64,000 nucleotides of DNA from Silene latifolia (GCF_048544455.1 NC_133528.1:46894002-46958001); one strand, 5' to 3'. Positions 28,943-39,586 are shown, counted from the stretch's first letter. Notes: a model not told the origin generated them from the sequence alone. Numbers and translations: made by a program.

Positions 28943-29235
28943 AATGGTAACGACGACAGTGGATTGATTTATCTTGATAGGATAAGGAGTATGTGTGTTG
29001 AATTGGTGTTCGGGTTTGGGTGTTGTGATATTCGTCAAATTGGAGGTGTGGCTAGCTAGGATAGGGCGTCGACGATAGGATGACTATGAGATAGTGGTAG
29101 TGTCGGTGGAGGAGAAGTGGTTCTTAGTAATTGTTATTGTGGATGTTTGGGATTGTAGGTTATGGGATAGAGAAATGGTGGTTGCCTTTAATTATTATGG
29201 GCAAAACCGTCAATTTAAGTTTTTTTTATAGTTTT

Positions 29236-29348
29236 GTTATTAAGTTTAGAAGAAAACAGCATTTTTGGTATAAGTTTTTAAAAAAAGTTATCTTAGGTAT
29301 AAGATTTGAAAAATTGAGTTATTCAAGGTATAAGTTATCAATTTACCC
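29236..29348 (-). repeat. MULE right terminal inverted repeat
   Basis: Inverted partner of 3214-3326. It is followed at once by the 9-bp duplication TATTGCTAA. Confidence 0.88.
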
Positions 29349-29357
29349 TATTGCTAA

Positions 29358-29615
29358 ATTGTAATTGAGTCCAATCTATAAAGACTAACAAACAATTACG
29401 AGCAACAAGTATATACAATTTATAACACTCTTGTCATTATCCAAACATCATCATATAACTATATGGTCCAACACATTTGTTTACATTTATGTAATCACTA
29501 AACTCGTTATTTATTTAATAAAGTTTCTTAATTGTAATTCCGATTTCACTGCCTCGGTAAACTGAGACGGTAACATCTCCCAATTACCTAGGCCGGGTAA
29601 GAAGGGGGTGTTACA
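29358..29615 (+). repeat. 3' end of a gypsy-type LTR
   Basis: The terminal part (CTCGGTAAACTGAGACGGTA ... GGGGGTGTTACA) resembles the end of the G-element LTR at 61440-61519. No primer site follows, so it is a 3' or solo LTR fragment. Its left portion would be at 2841-3204, across the MULE insertion. I could not fix its start. Confidence 0.5.
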
Positions 29616-30651
29616 CAATTAATTAAAATAAACATAATATGTATCTATAATAGTTAATAAATGCACCTATAATATATAAATATTATTTATTTAATATACC
29701 TCCTAAATAATTAAGATACCTGATAATTTGTTGAAACGTGGTTGATAAATAATTCAAATAAACCTAAATACTTTGATATGTACCTATAGTTAATTAGTTA
29801 TTATAAGATGTACATATATAATATAGTCAATGTAGGGTCAGGATCTAGTGAGAACCACCAACATAATGAGAACCGTGAGAAACGTCTCTAAATCTCCACC
29901 GAATATTGTTTCGAAAGTAGATATAATATAATCTCAAGCGGATATAGTGTAACATCAAATAAAACCTAGCAGTACTGAAATGTCAAGCGGATATGGTTTT
30001 ACTTAAACAATTGTTTTCAATTTTTCCTTTGTTTTTACGGGATGTGGTTTTATCTTACTCAATCGTTGGTTGACTTTTACTATGCTTTATCGTCCATCTC
30101 TCCTTCTCTTTTGGATGGGCCTGCTATGATCATCTTGGTCCCCGCTCATTGTGTGAGCAGAATAACCAACAGGTTATTTAATGGATATTCGGGCTGGCTT
30201 GGAGAGAGACGATGATGTAAAGAATAAAGATAGATCACCTAACTTCCGCAACTGAGTTTATTTTTCCTAGTTTGAGAAGATGTAATCAAATATTTATCAC
30301 ATAAATATAAATCTCTTTATTGTTATGGTATCATCGTTATTTTTGAAAGAGTAACAAGTGACATGTCCATTTTTTCGACAATTTTTCAAAATAAATATTT
30401 TAAAATAAGCCGGAAATTTGGGGGTGTTACAATGTACCTCCGATGGAAATGAAATGTATCTTTGACATAAATATATTGTACATACATATATTTTTCGTTA
30501 TAATAATATGACCTATTATGAATGTAAATTTTATAATATTTATGTAAATTATAATTAAAAATAATAATTATCGTAGTCCGTAGGTACATAAAATATTTAG
30601 TTCAATTTTTATCAAGTATATTTAACTAACATAGTATGTACCCTTATTTTA
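29616..30651. other. Noncoding AT-rich stretch with another LTR-like end
   Basis: No gene seen. A GGGGGTGTTACA terminus at about 30419-30430 looks like the end of a second gypsy LTR. The sequence around 30040-30200 has a balanced base composition but no open frame. Confidence 0.4.
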
Positions 30652-30686
30652 CTAGTTGTTGCACCGCGTCCTACCGGGCGCGGTGC
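30652..30686 (-). other. Helitron 3' terminal hairpin and CTAG end
   Basis: An 8-bp perfect stem with a 10-nt loop, 5 nt before CTAG on the minus strand. Confidence 0.75.
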
Positions 30687-31526
30687 CCCAATTTGGTGGA
30701 ATTGTAAGCGGAATTAAATTGGTAGTATGATGATTAATAATTGTCACTATGTCTGATTTAACTTATTTTTGCAGGGTTTTTTTTCCCCGCAGGAAAAGCT
30801 ACAATCGATAAAATCAACGACATTGGTAAGCTATAACTCGCCATTGTTCAAACGTTGTATGTCGGCATTTAAAACTCTGAAACTGAAAAATATACATATC
30901 AAGGAAATATGCCATTTTTTCTCAATTTGCAACAACAAATCAGCAATTAGCCACAACCCTGTTATAATATTATTTATAACAAAACCAATTAAATTCATTA
31001 GTGTTACATAGCCAGTTGGCTTACTTGCCTCTGTTAAACACTGTAGTGTTTTCCCACTGACATCATTGCATATGTACTTGGAGTTTGTAATCACTATTCT
31101 AGCATTGCACTAATGGTATTGTATCTCTCGGCAACACCTTAAAACTGTACAATTTAGTCAAAGTAACTTACACGCTGACTACGTTGCTGTCAACACTGGC
31201 TCCCCCGTCACAGTGATCTACAAACTACAGCCAGCGAAATGAGCACCCCACCATTGAAAGTATATACAGCCTATACGCAATAAGAAATCAGTCGCTGGCA
31301 ACATTAACTTCTAAAGTACTGTACAAATATAGACTGTGAATACAAGTATTCTTACAGAAAGGACAATTCAGTCTTTACAGCTGATTTATGTAATCTGGAA
31401 TAACTTCTCTTCAGAAGGGTATAAGTACTTGTATAGTTTTGGACAATCTTTGGTACACATTAAACAACTCATTCATCTTATCCAATATTTGAGGAAAAAA
31501 GTACGACTTTCGATCATGTTTATCTT

Positions 31527-31619
31527 TCAAAAGCCGCCACCACCACCAATGTGCATGTGCAACCAGTCTGGTGACAAGTCATGTTCGTACTCTCTTGCAA
31601 GTTTGCGAACAATACCCCA
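31527..31619 (-). pseudogene. Possible captured C-terminal coding exon, unidentified
   Basis: The minus strand reads 30 codons ending in a TGA at 31527, with the run KLAREYEHDLSPDWLHMHIG then glycines. The composition looks like a real protein C-terminus, unlike its surroundings. A TAG precedes the first Trp codon, so it is not part of a longer open frame here. I do not recognise the family. Confidence 0.35.
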
Positions 31620-31780
31620 CTACTCCAGAAGTATCAAATGGTTGTTGACCAAACTGACAAATTCAAAAGATGTAATACATTTAACAAGGACACCAAACTA
31701 ACAAAAGACGCATACTCTAAGAACTAAAATGACACTTCAAAGTGTAGGAAAAATATTTTATTTAGCAAATCCAGAATAAC

Positions 31781-32020
31781 ACAGCCAATAATTTCACGGC
31801 TCAGTAGTAAAGACTAATGATATGTTAATGATTGGTCACATGTTCAGACTTAAACCAGTCCTCCAGATATAAAGTACCAACATTGTAGTAGGCTCATATC
31901 TCATTCTACAGCCAATAATTTCATGGCTTAATGGTAAAGACTAAATGATAGGTCACATGTTCAGACTTAAACCGTCCTCCAGATATAAAGTACAGACCTT
32001 TTAGGCTTGTACCTCATTTT
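31781..32020 (+). repeat. Imperfect tandem duplication of about 115-127 bp
   Basis: Unit 1 (31781-31907) and unit 2 (31908-32020) both begin ACAGCCAATAATTTCA and share TCACATGTTCAGACTTAAAC and CCTCCAGATATAAAGTAC. It lies between the two Helitron ends. Confidence 0.8.
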
Positions 32021-32291
32021 ACACCAGTAAAAGAGAATTAACAGCAAAAAGAATTAACAGGATAACCAACTGAACACCAAACATAAATCATAGAGGTTTG
32101 CAGGATACTAAACAGCTGAACTTTCCTATGTCAAACTGTCCGATCTAAAAAGTGGCAGGCTAGAAAACTATATTCCAAAGATACTCTATTTTGGCTTGGT
32201 TCTCATGGAGAGATGGACGGATAATTAGTTAATTACATACCATCTGAGATATGTACTTTTAAATTGTAAAACAAAGAAATTTATCCTTCAA

Positions 32292-32318
32292 TACCGGGCG
32301 CGGTGCCCCAATTTGGCG
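32292..32318 (-). other. Second, truncated copy of the Helitron 3' end
   Basis: 27 bp identical to 30672-30698 except one base. It keeps one hairpin arm but not the other, nor the CTAG. It lies just downstream of the bHLH exons in the element's orientation, so it may be the older terminus. Confidence 0.65.
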
Positions 32319-32690
32319 ATATGCTAATCTTAAGTTCGAAGTATAGCAACATAAGCTGACATTTGAAAAGTCTTGCCTTACCTCTTGTCTCAACCCCCGC
32401 ACCCGAGTCAGCCTCTTTTATATCTGGTCGTATCTTGGGTCTTTACTTTACCTCCGGCTATAAATCTCTTTCTATTAGGAGGAAAAAAAAGTTTCAGATC
32501 GTTCACATTCTGCAAAATCTTTATTCAATTCTATCACGTGGTTTCTTTGTTCTTATCTGTTTCATTCTTCTAATTTCATTGATAGGAACTGAAACACACA
32601 TTTTAAATGTTTTAATGAAACAACAAACTCCACCATCTCTGTAACTCTGAAAGTGGTAAATTGTAATACAGGAGTAGGCGAGCAGCATAC

Positions 32691-33092
32691 CTCGACTTGG
32701 CGCTGTAATAATTGGATGTAAATAATAATCTCGTCAAGTACTAATGCCTAGCCAATGACCTGAACCCATAAATTTGCATAAGAAAGAGTCTAAACTTCAA
32801 AAGGAAACAGTAAAACTAAGACACCGAAAAACCAACAATTAAGTATCAGCATAAATTTGCAGTGCAAATCAAACATGCTAAGACTTAAAGAGCAAATCAC
32901 AACATGCAGTTAAAATTAGCATCAATGACGACTTTGATGCAATATTTATGTCAAAATAACCAAAAAAATCATCTATTCAATTATATTAATGGCTCATGAG
33001 AACTGAGAAGTAACGATATATCAGACCTTGTTACATCCAGGTACAAGATCCTCGAGTATTCTCATCTTTTCACTTATCTTTTCTCTTCTTGC
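32691..33092 (-). pseudogene. bHLH transcription factor fragment, two exons, premature stop
   Basis: Exon 1 (33092-33027, 66 bp) reads ARREKISEKMRILEDLVPGC then NK. Exon 2 (32759-32691, 69 bp) ends in YIQLLQRQVE. Both are bounded by AG and GT at the expected places. Together they give the end of the basic region, helix 1, loop and helix 2 of a plant bHLH of the BPE/CIB/HBI1-like group, where these exons are short and conserved. In exon 2 the codon that should be Lys (VTGK in the family) is TAG, and the preceding Thr is Ile, so the frame is dead. The first exons and the C-terminal exons are missing. It lies downstream of the SelO exons on the same strand, inside the Helitron. Confidence 0.85.
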
Positions 33093-33554
33093 CTGTAACC
33101 AAAAATTTCATCATATGTTAGTAGCTATATCCAAACACCATATTAGCGTTCCTAGAACTTAGACAGCAATAGGTGGCAGTGGTACATACAGTCGATGATG
33201 TCCGTTAGTCTTATGTGAAAGTCAAACATATCTTACGTATTCCTCTATTTCTCATTTAATTTTTAGGAAAAATGGGTTGATTTCACATGTACATTTTGTA
33301 TTTCTTTTGAATTGGCTGCTACATCAAAAACGAGTATGTGCGCAAGTACACTATCACGACCTGAAAAATATTTCTAATAACCTGACTAATGATTCGTCAA
33401 AGAAATGCAAAACAATAGTCCCATGAGGTATAAACCAATACCTCAGAAGTCATAAAATTTTTTCGGTATCATTAGTGTTGCATTTCATCTAAAAGTCTAA
33501 AACAGCACAAGTAGAAATTCGGATTTATTTGCAATAGATAAGTTGACACATTAC

Positions 33555-34210
33555 CTCTTGTATATAGGATCTCACCCAGCTCGTCCATGCCTCCCTACGT
33601 TCCTGGCCAATATCTAGCAGCACAGCCTTGAGTGGGGTTAGAAGTTTAGCATCTGGAATGTTTGGGTCAGCTTTGACATTGGATAGTAGCCGAAAGAAGT
33701 TTGTGTAATCAACTTTATCAACAGCCATGTTGTTAAGAAGTTTATTGATTAGCTCCTTGTTATATTTGGGCAGTCCAAGTTTTTTAGTCATGATAGCTTG
33801 ATACTCTCATCCATGAATTTGGTTCCATATCTAAATATGTAACATGAATTATTCCTTTGCATGTCAAACTATGAAATGAAAACAAGTACAGATGAAAATT
33901 TACCTTTCCATGACATAATTTACTTCTTTTTCCTCAAACAACTTGGATGCTTGTAAGGTTGCAGCAAATTGCGCGATATTCCACAAACCAATATTAGGTT
34001 GATTCGCAAAGCAATACCTTCTTTGAGGAAGATCAGTTGTATTTGGAGTAAAACTTGGATCAAAGGCATCTAAGAACCGAAAAGTGCCATAATCAATTGA
34101 AAGACCCAAGATGCTCATGTTGTTAGTATTCAAAACACCATGTGTGAATCCAACCTCCTGCCAGCCACCAACCAAGGAAGTAGTATGCTCAGCGACTTCA
34201 ACTATCCAAG
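33555..34210 (-). pseudogene. SelO (protein adenylyltransferase) gene fragment, two exons, frameshifted
   Basis: SelO proteins (YdiU/UPF0061 family) have a kinase-like fold and transfer AMP to proteins in mitochondria and bacteria. Exon A (34210-33904, 307 bp) holds GFTHGVLNTNNMSILGLSID, FLDAFDPSFTPNTTDLPQRR and CFANQPNIGLWNIAQFAATL. Exon B (33830-33555) holds YGTKFMDE and TKKLGLPKYNKELINKLLNN. Splice sites are intact, and the Arg codon is split AG/A across the intron. Exon B has an extra AG after GATGAG that shifts the frame. The family has NTDN where this copy has NTNN, so the catalytic Asp is lost by GAC to AAC. Upstream and downstream exons are absent. It is a captured, decayed fragment, not a working gene. 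Confidence 0.9.
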
Positions 34211-35086
34211 CTGATCCAGTGATAAAAAATGGAAAAGATACCACTCAATGAATCTAGACTAACCTAGCAATTGAAGTATTAGGTTGTTGAATATAATCAA
34301 CATAGTCACCCAACCAAGCATCAAATTTACAATCAATTTAATGTTTTAACTATCATCTAACGCAACTCATTGCAAAACAACTGAAGAAACCACCCACCAA
34401 CAGAAACGATTAAACATTTTCACCAAACTTATAAAAGCTGAACTTTTTACAATGAAATGAAGTTTGAAACTTCACTAAAAAAACGAAAACTGAAAATCGA
34501 AAAGGAGGGGTAAGCAGGTACATACCAAAATGAGAGAATGAATCCAAGTAATAATTAGTGCAAGTTCTAACAGCTACTAAGTCTCCATTTTTTCCCTATG
34601 CATTCCAAAGAGCAGAGGGTTAAGGCAACAACTAAAGAAACCCCAAACAAAAATGTTGTATTAATTCTTAGGGCAGTTTGCAGTGCCCAGTAATCCTTTC
34701 AAACATAGGTTCTCATAGTTCATTATTGGTATTGATCGGCTATATCATTGAAATGGTGATATTATTGCGCACTTTGTTACTACAACTCTTCATACGACAT
34801 GGACACATGCATAGCTCACGGACAATGACAAGAAGAAGGACGAACACCATATGACTCGTTATGTCATAGATATATCAATAGCAAGCATAGTTGCTTAAAA
34901 AGTTGAATACTACTAAACCTTCATGGGGTGGGATATATTTACGGCAAGGTTACCAAGGCGAACTTTACAAACACGCAATATGAATACGTGAAATGTTCTT
35001 AATAGAGCATAATCCAACGTAACTGTAACTAAAACCCGTAATGCGGCGCAATTGAGATACGTAATATTGCTTCTCAGATACCTTAA
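34211..35086. other. Noncoding stretch, probably Helitron interior
   Basis: Starts with the 3' end of the SelO intron. No further SelO exon or other domain could be read in any frame. Confidence 0.4.
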
Positions 35087-35357
35087 GGGTGTGTTTGGAT
35101 AGGAGAATTTAGAGGGATGGGAAGGATGATAAATTCTTTGTTTGGTTAGTAAAATGGAGGTGGAAGAATTTTGAGGGGAGAAAAAATGAATTCCTCCATT
35201 TCCCTCCTCCAAGCCAAATTATTTCCCCTCTAACAAGGGCAAGATTTGGAGTGAAAATGACCTCATCCCTTCTCTCTCCCTTTCCCTTCCCTCCCTTTCC
35301 CTTCCCTCCTTCTCCCTCCCCTTCCTTTCCCTTCACTTTTGTCACCCAAACACACCC
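35087..35357. mobile_element. Tourist-like MITE (PIF/Harbinger type)
   Basis: 271 bp with terminal inverted repeats GGGTGTGTTTGG / CCAAACACACCC and the duplication TAA at 35084-35086 and 35358-35360. The right half is rich in CCCTTCC repeats. No coding capacity. Inverted repeats of this form with a TAA/TTA target are typical of Tourist MITEs. Confidence 0.85.
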
Positions 35358-35360
35358 TAA

Positions 35361-37050
35361 GTAATTTTTAGCTAACCAAATATAAGACTCAGGTTCACTA
35401 ACATAATATCCTACTTTAACACATTTGCATGAGGCGTACTCCATTTTGCCAAAAGAAGTTTAGACATGAGTTCAAAATGCTGATACAAATGGATTAAATA
35501 GTCAAAACTGCATAAAATTCAGTTGAAAAAAAAAACATCATATTTTTCTACTTTCTCTTTTTTTTGTTTAGAGAACTTGCGCAGACATCGCCTGAATTGC
35601 CTCCATTGTGAGCTCAACAGAAACTGTACACCACACCGGACAAAAAAAACATCGAGAATAAGCAAATATATTTGGAGAAGGATTAAGGCATCATTATCCA
35701 ACACATTAGATACTGCTCTAAAATCTACAAAACACACAGGATTGTTCAGCATGCACCCATATCCCTTAAGTGCTTTGTATCGCATGCAATTTTGACACCT
35801 TAAGTGCTTTTTATCAAAAAAAAATGTCTAATCACAATCTACACATAGTAACAAATGCTTTTTATCGTACTGAGATTAGCCCAATATCGTTTCATATCGA
35901 TGTACTCATATAAAGACGATTAAGATGAACAATACAAGGCAAGCTTTACCCTTCTATCTATCTTAACATATACTAAAGATAAAAACAAAGCATCGAAATA
36001 ACCAAGAAGTTAAAATTTGAATAATAGCACCCCCACATGCAAATGTTCACATTCACAAAAAATAGAAAAATAGGAAGACAACCACAAGAATCACCAAGGC
36101 AACCTACCTGTTACTGATCCCACAAAAAAGGTAGAGGAAAGACGGGAAAGTTGAAGGAAATTGACCATATCAGAGGATAGGAAGGAAATGCATGGCTCAA
36201 GAATGCATCACATGAATAATAGAGTATCATCATCACCACAGACTTTATCAATCTTAAAATCAATCATGTCAGTAATCATCGTAGCCGCCAAATATTATAG
36301 CCACTAAAACCTCGAAATCATCTCAAGAAAACAAATTCCTAAAAACCTAGCAAATCAATTTAAGCGACGGAACTACCACCACGCAAAATCATACCTATAT
36401 CATGAAATTAGTTGTTCAAAACTTCTAAAATAGCTGAATATCAACACCATCAGTGAAAAGAAAAAAGATGACATAGTAGGGAGAGACAAATGAGCAGAAG
36501 ATGGAAATAAAATTATGATTTGGGGAGAGGTTCTCTCAGGAAAGAGGTAAACGAAATGAAATAAGAGCAATCTCGCATCGCATAACAGCATGATAATTAG
36601 AATAGAAAGAAGGGTATAATAAGCAGAAGAGAATGAAATGGAGGGTAAAATGAGCAGAAGTGCACAAAAATACTGTGATGGGAACAGTAACCCAAGTTTG
36701 GATTTTTTAAAGAGTGTAGATAAAAAAAGGTACATTGAATATAAGTTATAATTACAATTAGGGGGTGTTAGGTTGGGTATATTGGAATGAAATAGAATGA
36801 ATTTGATACATTCCATTGTTTGGTTGGGATGATTTGGAATGGAGTTAGATACTCAATGAATTCTAACTCCAACTGAATCCCAAGAAGTCATGAGTTCAAG
36901 CCTCATTATACTAATTAAAAATATTCTTGTGTCCTCTGAAGAATTTTACCATAAAACGATTTTTATAAAAGAGTTACTACGAGTACATGATCATCACCTA
37001 ATTAGGTAAAGTATTTTAAACCTAATTATGCTTCAATATTTTTACCAATG
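35361..37050. other. Noncoding stretch, no gene recognised
   Basis: Contains a possible small exon on the minus strand near 35575-35625 (acceptor GTGTACAG followed by an ATG). It also has a half-MITE-like sequence at 36757-36840 beginning GGGGGTGTTAGGTTGGG. Nothing can be identified firmly. The 5' end of the Helitron may lie here. Confidence 0.35.
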
Positions 37051-38690
37051 TATGGACGCGGGCCCACGGGGGCGCTTGGGAAACAAGCGTTTGCATTTGT
37101 GGAGTCGCCACCAATTTATTGTGGAAAATTGGAAACCGTTCGAATACCTCGTGCCATGTCAAGACACAAAGTAATGACAGGAACACTAAGCACTCGTTAC
37201 CCTTAGCATTCTATGCTAGAATGACTCTCGTGGATGCCAATGAACACGGATGTTCACAGAGATCTGGAGTAAGGGGTGAGGGTACGTATTAGGAAGCTCT
37301 TTTGATCAAACACCTAATCCCGCCCGCCTCGATAGCGGCCTCTACTAATGATTAGGGAAATTATCTATACTCGATATATTGTCGATTATATGCATGCAAT
37401 GCAACATCCAATAAATTAATCCTAGCATGTGAGAATTAACTAAGTCGGTAAACACGTAATTAGCACTCATTAGGTCGAAGTAGAAATTTAGGTTAATTGC
37501 ATATGAGAGCATACAAGCAATACAATAAAAGAAATACAATAATAAAAATTACAATAAAGAAAATTACAATAATTACATCGAATTAATTGATTTATGTCGA
37601 AAATACATTTAAAACGGATAATTTGGAAAAAGAAAGAATGAATAAATAAACAAACAGAAATTAGGTGATAATACGAATAATAGTTAATTAAATACGTAAT
37701 TAAAACTAGGTCAAGGCAAAACGGGAGTTCAGAGATAGAAATCAACAAGGAACAGGTGCAGCAGAGCTGCGTCCTTTGGAAGAGGCGCAGCAGACGCTGC
37801 GTCTGTTCCTGAGTTCAGTTCTGGGTGTGAAGCCGGAATTGCATATCGTTAATATTCATTGGTGATTTAAATGCTTGATTAGTGATATTTGACTCGGACG
37901 GAAGTGATTAACATATTATTTACATGGGAATGAGGTCATAAAAACGATAAAACATGGATGAAACCAATTAGAACGAATTATTTACAAGATTTATAAGGTT
38001 AATTAATGAATTAAACGAACCAAACAAATTAATTAGGTTAGACAAGTTATTAATGACGAATTAATGATAGTGACGGCAAACAAAGATGAAAATATATCAA
38101 TGACGAATTCCGGAGACTCAATATGGATGAATCGAACCTCTAAAAAACGAAATTGACTTTAATGACGAAAACCCGCAAATATGTATTACTTGGGATTTAA
38201 GTCGGGATGTTAATGATGAAATAAATATTAAGAATTATTGATAAATTACAGGTCAAAATTATCATATTCAAATTATTATGTTAACGAAACAATGAACAAT
38301 TGAAAGCAAAAGCAAAACAAAAGGATGAACAAAAGACGAAGGAAGAAGAAAGGAAGCAGGAACTGCGGCAGCCTCACGAAGAGGCGCAGCAGTTGCTGCA
38401 TCCTTTCTCGACGGTTGCCTTCTGCTAATCCGTAAAAAGGGTTTGAATAAAGGTTTTACAAATCGGTTTTAAGAATACTTTCGACATAAATCTTACATTA
38501 TGATTACAATAAATAAAGAACAATAAATAAAAGAAGGATTATACACCCTCAGACTTACATGTTTGACGAAACGAGATGAACTAAGTTAACGTTTAGCAAT
38601 GCTCGACTCGAATGTACGACGAAAGTGCCCTCTAGGAGGAAAACGAATAAGATTGATTAAAGTTGATTAATTGTGGAGTTGGTCAAATTG
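37051..38690 (-). repeat. Tat-type (Ty3/gypsy) LTR, partial or solo
   Basis: Aligns by blocks with the Tat LTRs at 40946 and 56603. Shared features are GAGTCGCCAC near the start, AATCCCGCCCG...CGGCCTCTACTA at about 37315-37350, and ACCCTCAG..TTACATG at about 38545. The family is different, because sequence between these blocks is not shared. Orientation is inferred from the alignment. The right end is lost at about 38690. It contains GC-rich hairpin motifs GCAGCAG..CTGC at 37758-37800 and 38386-38399. Confidence 0.6.
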
Positions 38691-39366
38691 GTCGGTCATG
38701 CAAAACGAGGCTGGTACTCAGAAAGATCCGAGCTTACGTGGTCGAAAGTTCAAGTACGTAGACGCCAAAAAGCAAGAGCGTGGTCTACGGGGCCCCCTAC
38801 GCACTCGCTCCTCACTAGCCCGACCCAAAGTCTCCTCCACGTCAACCCGTCCACGGGACCCCCTACTCACTCGATCCGCACCCCCCTCATCCTCAGCTAC
38901 CTCATCAGCAGCCCGAACCACCTCCTCCTCCAACTCCTGCGCAGTCCACGACTAGGTATTACCCTCTCCAACCACCGGGGCTACCTCATGCTCAAACTGG
39001 AGCCCCTTTCGACCTCATGTTGATGCTGTGACGTTTCGGTCTTGAACGTGACGGTCTTTTCCTCCACCGGCCATCTATTCACAAAATAACAAAAAGGCGT
39101 TCATTAGTTAAATTAATAAAACCGAAAAATTTATTAATTATGATGTTATACTTCACTATTTCTTTTTATTTGTCGTGAAAACGGTTTATTAGTAGTAATT
39201 AATTATGTTTTATGAAAAAAAATAAGACGGAAAAATAATTTTAAAAAAATTAAAAAATAAAATAAAATAAAAATACAACGAATTAGGCCTGGACGGGGTT
39301 TATTAGTAATAATTAATTATTATTTTTACGAAAATAAAACAAGACGGAAAAAAAAGTTAAAAAAAA
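38691..39366. other. Low-confidence stretch with an arginine/serine-rich reading
   Basis: GC-rich sequence at 38700-39030 is open in more than one frame (for example minus strand 38718-38933, EEEVVRAADEVAEDEGG), with biased composition and no known domain. It may be the degraded end of a transposon gene. From about 39100 it turns AT-rich, with a repeated TTATTAGTARTAATTAATTA block at 39187 and 39299. Confidence 0.35.
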
Positions 39367-39586
39367 TACACGAAATGGGCCTTGGACGAAGAACATTTTC
39401 GTCCAAAACCAGGCCCAGACGAAAAAGTTCTTCGTCCAGAATGGGCCTTGGACGAAGAACATTTTCGTCCAAAACCAGGCCCAGACGAAAATGTTCTTCG
39501 TCCAAGGCCCATTCTGGACGAAGAACTTTTTCGTCTGAGCCTGGTTTTGGACGAAAATGATCTTCGTCCAAGGCCCATTTCGTGTA
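39367..39586. repeat. 220-bp near-perfect palindrome built of 65-bp units
   Basis: Left arm starts TACACGAAATGGGCCTTGG and right arm ends with its reverse complement. Each arm contains sub-units GGACGAAGAACATTTTCGTC and GACGAAAAAGTTCTTCGTCC that are themselves inverted repeats. T/A-rich flanks extend the symmetry by a few bases. The RNA or single strand would fold into a long hairpin. Ser/Arg-rich peptides read through it on both strands are artefacts. Confidence 0.9.

Larger units (their letters stand above)
3214..29348. mobile_element. Mutator-like DNA transposon (MULE), non-autonomous, carrying nested LTR elements
   Basis: The ends are inverted repeats of about 113 bp (3214-3326 and 29236-29348) starting GGGTAAATTGATAACTTATA. 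The element is bounded by a perfect 9-bp duplication, TATTGCTAA, at 3205-3213 and 29349-29357. Long terminal inverted repeats with a 9-bp duplication are the signature of Mutator-like elements. Without the nested retrotransposon (3962-28942) the native element is only about 1.15 kb. It has no transposase, so it was non-autonomous. The native interior (3327-3961 and 28943-29235) contains low-complexity ACCACC/GGTGGT stretches and no clear gene fragment. Confidence 0.88.
30652..34210 (-). mobile_element. Helitron carrying host gene exons (3' end defined, 5' end not found)
   Basis: On the minus strand the element ends with hairpin arms GCACCGCG (30686-30679) and CGCGGTGC (30668-30661) around a 10-nt loop. 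A 5-nt spacer and CTAG (30655-30652) follow, then a host T. This is the canonical Helitron 3' end: a subterminal hairpin, then CTRR, inserted next to T. A second, truncated copy of the end, lacking the second hairpin arm, lies at 32292-32318. Upstream lie exons of SelO and of a bHLH gene with introns kept, as expected for Helitron capture. The coordinates given cover only what can be assigned; the 5' TC end must lie at 34210 or further right. Confidence 0.65.

Noticed and set aside
31336..31701. Plus-strand ORF of 121 residues
   Set aside because: Opposes the more protein-like minus-strand reading at 31527-31619 and has no domain.
32363..32644. Plus-strand ORF of 93 residues
   Set aside because: Lies between the inner Helitron end and the bHLH exon; hydrophobic by base composition, no homology recognised.
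35519..35795. Possible captured 5' exon with ATG near 35600 (minus strand)
   Set aside because: An acceptor-like site and a short ATG reading exist, but the frame closes after a dozen codons and no family is recognisable.
36757..36840. Second Tourist-like MITE
   Set aside because: One end resembles a Tourist terminus, but no matching inverted end or target duplication was found.
38671..39023. Overlapping ORFs of 94 and 116 residues
   Set aside because: Three frames are open at once because of GC-rich composition; no domain or splice structure supports a gene.
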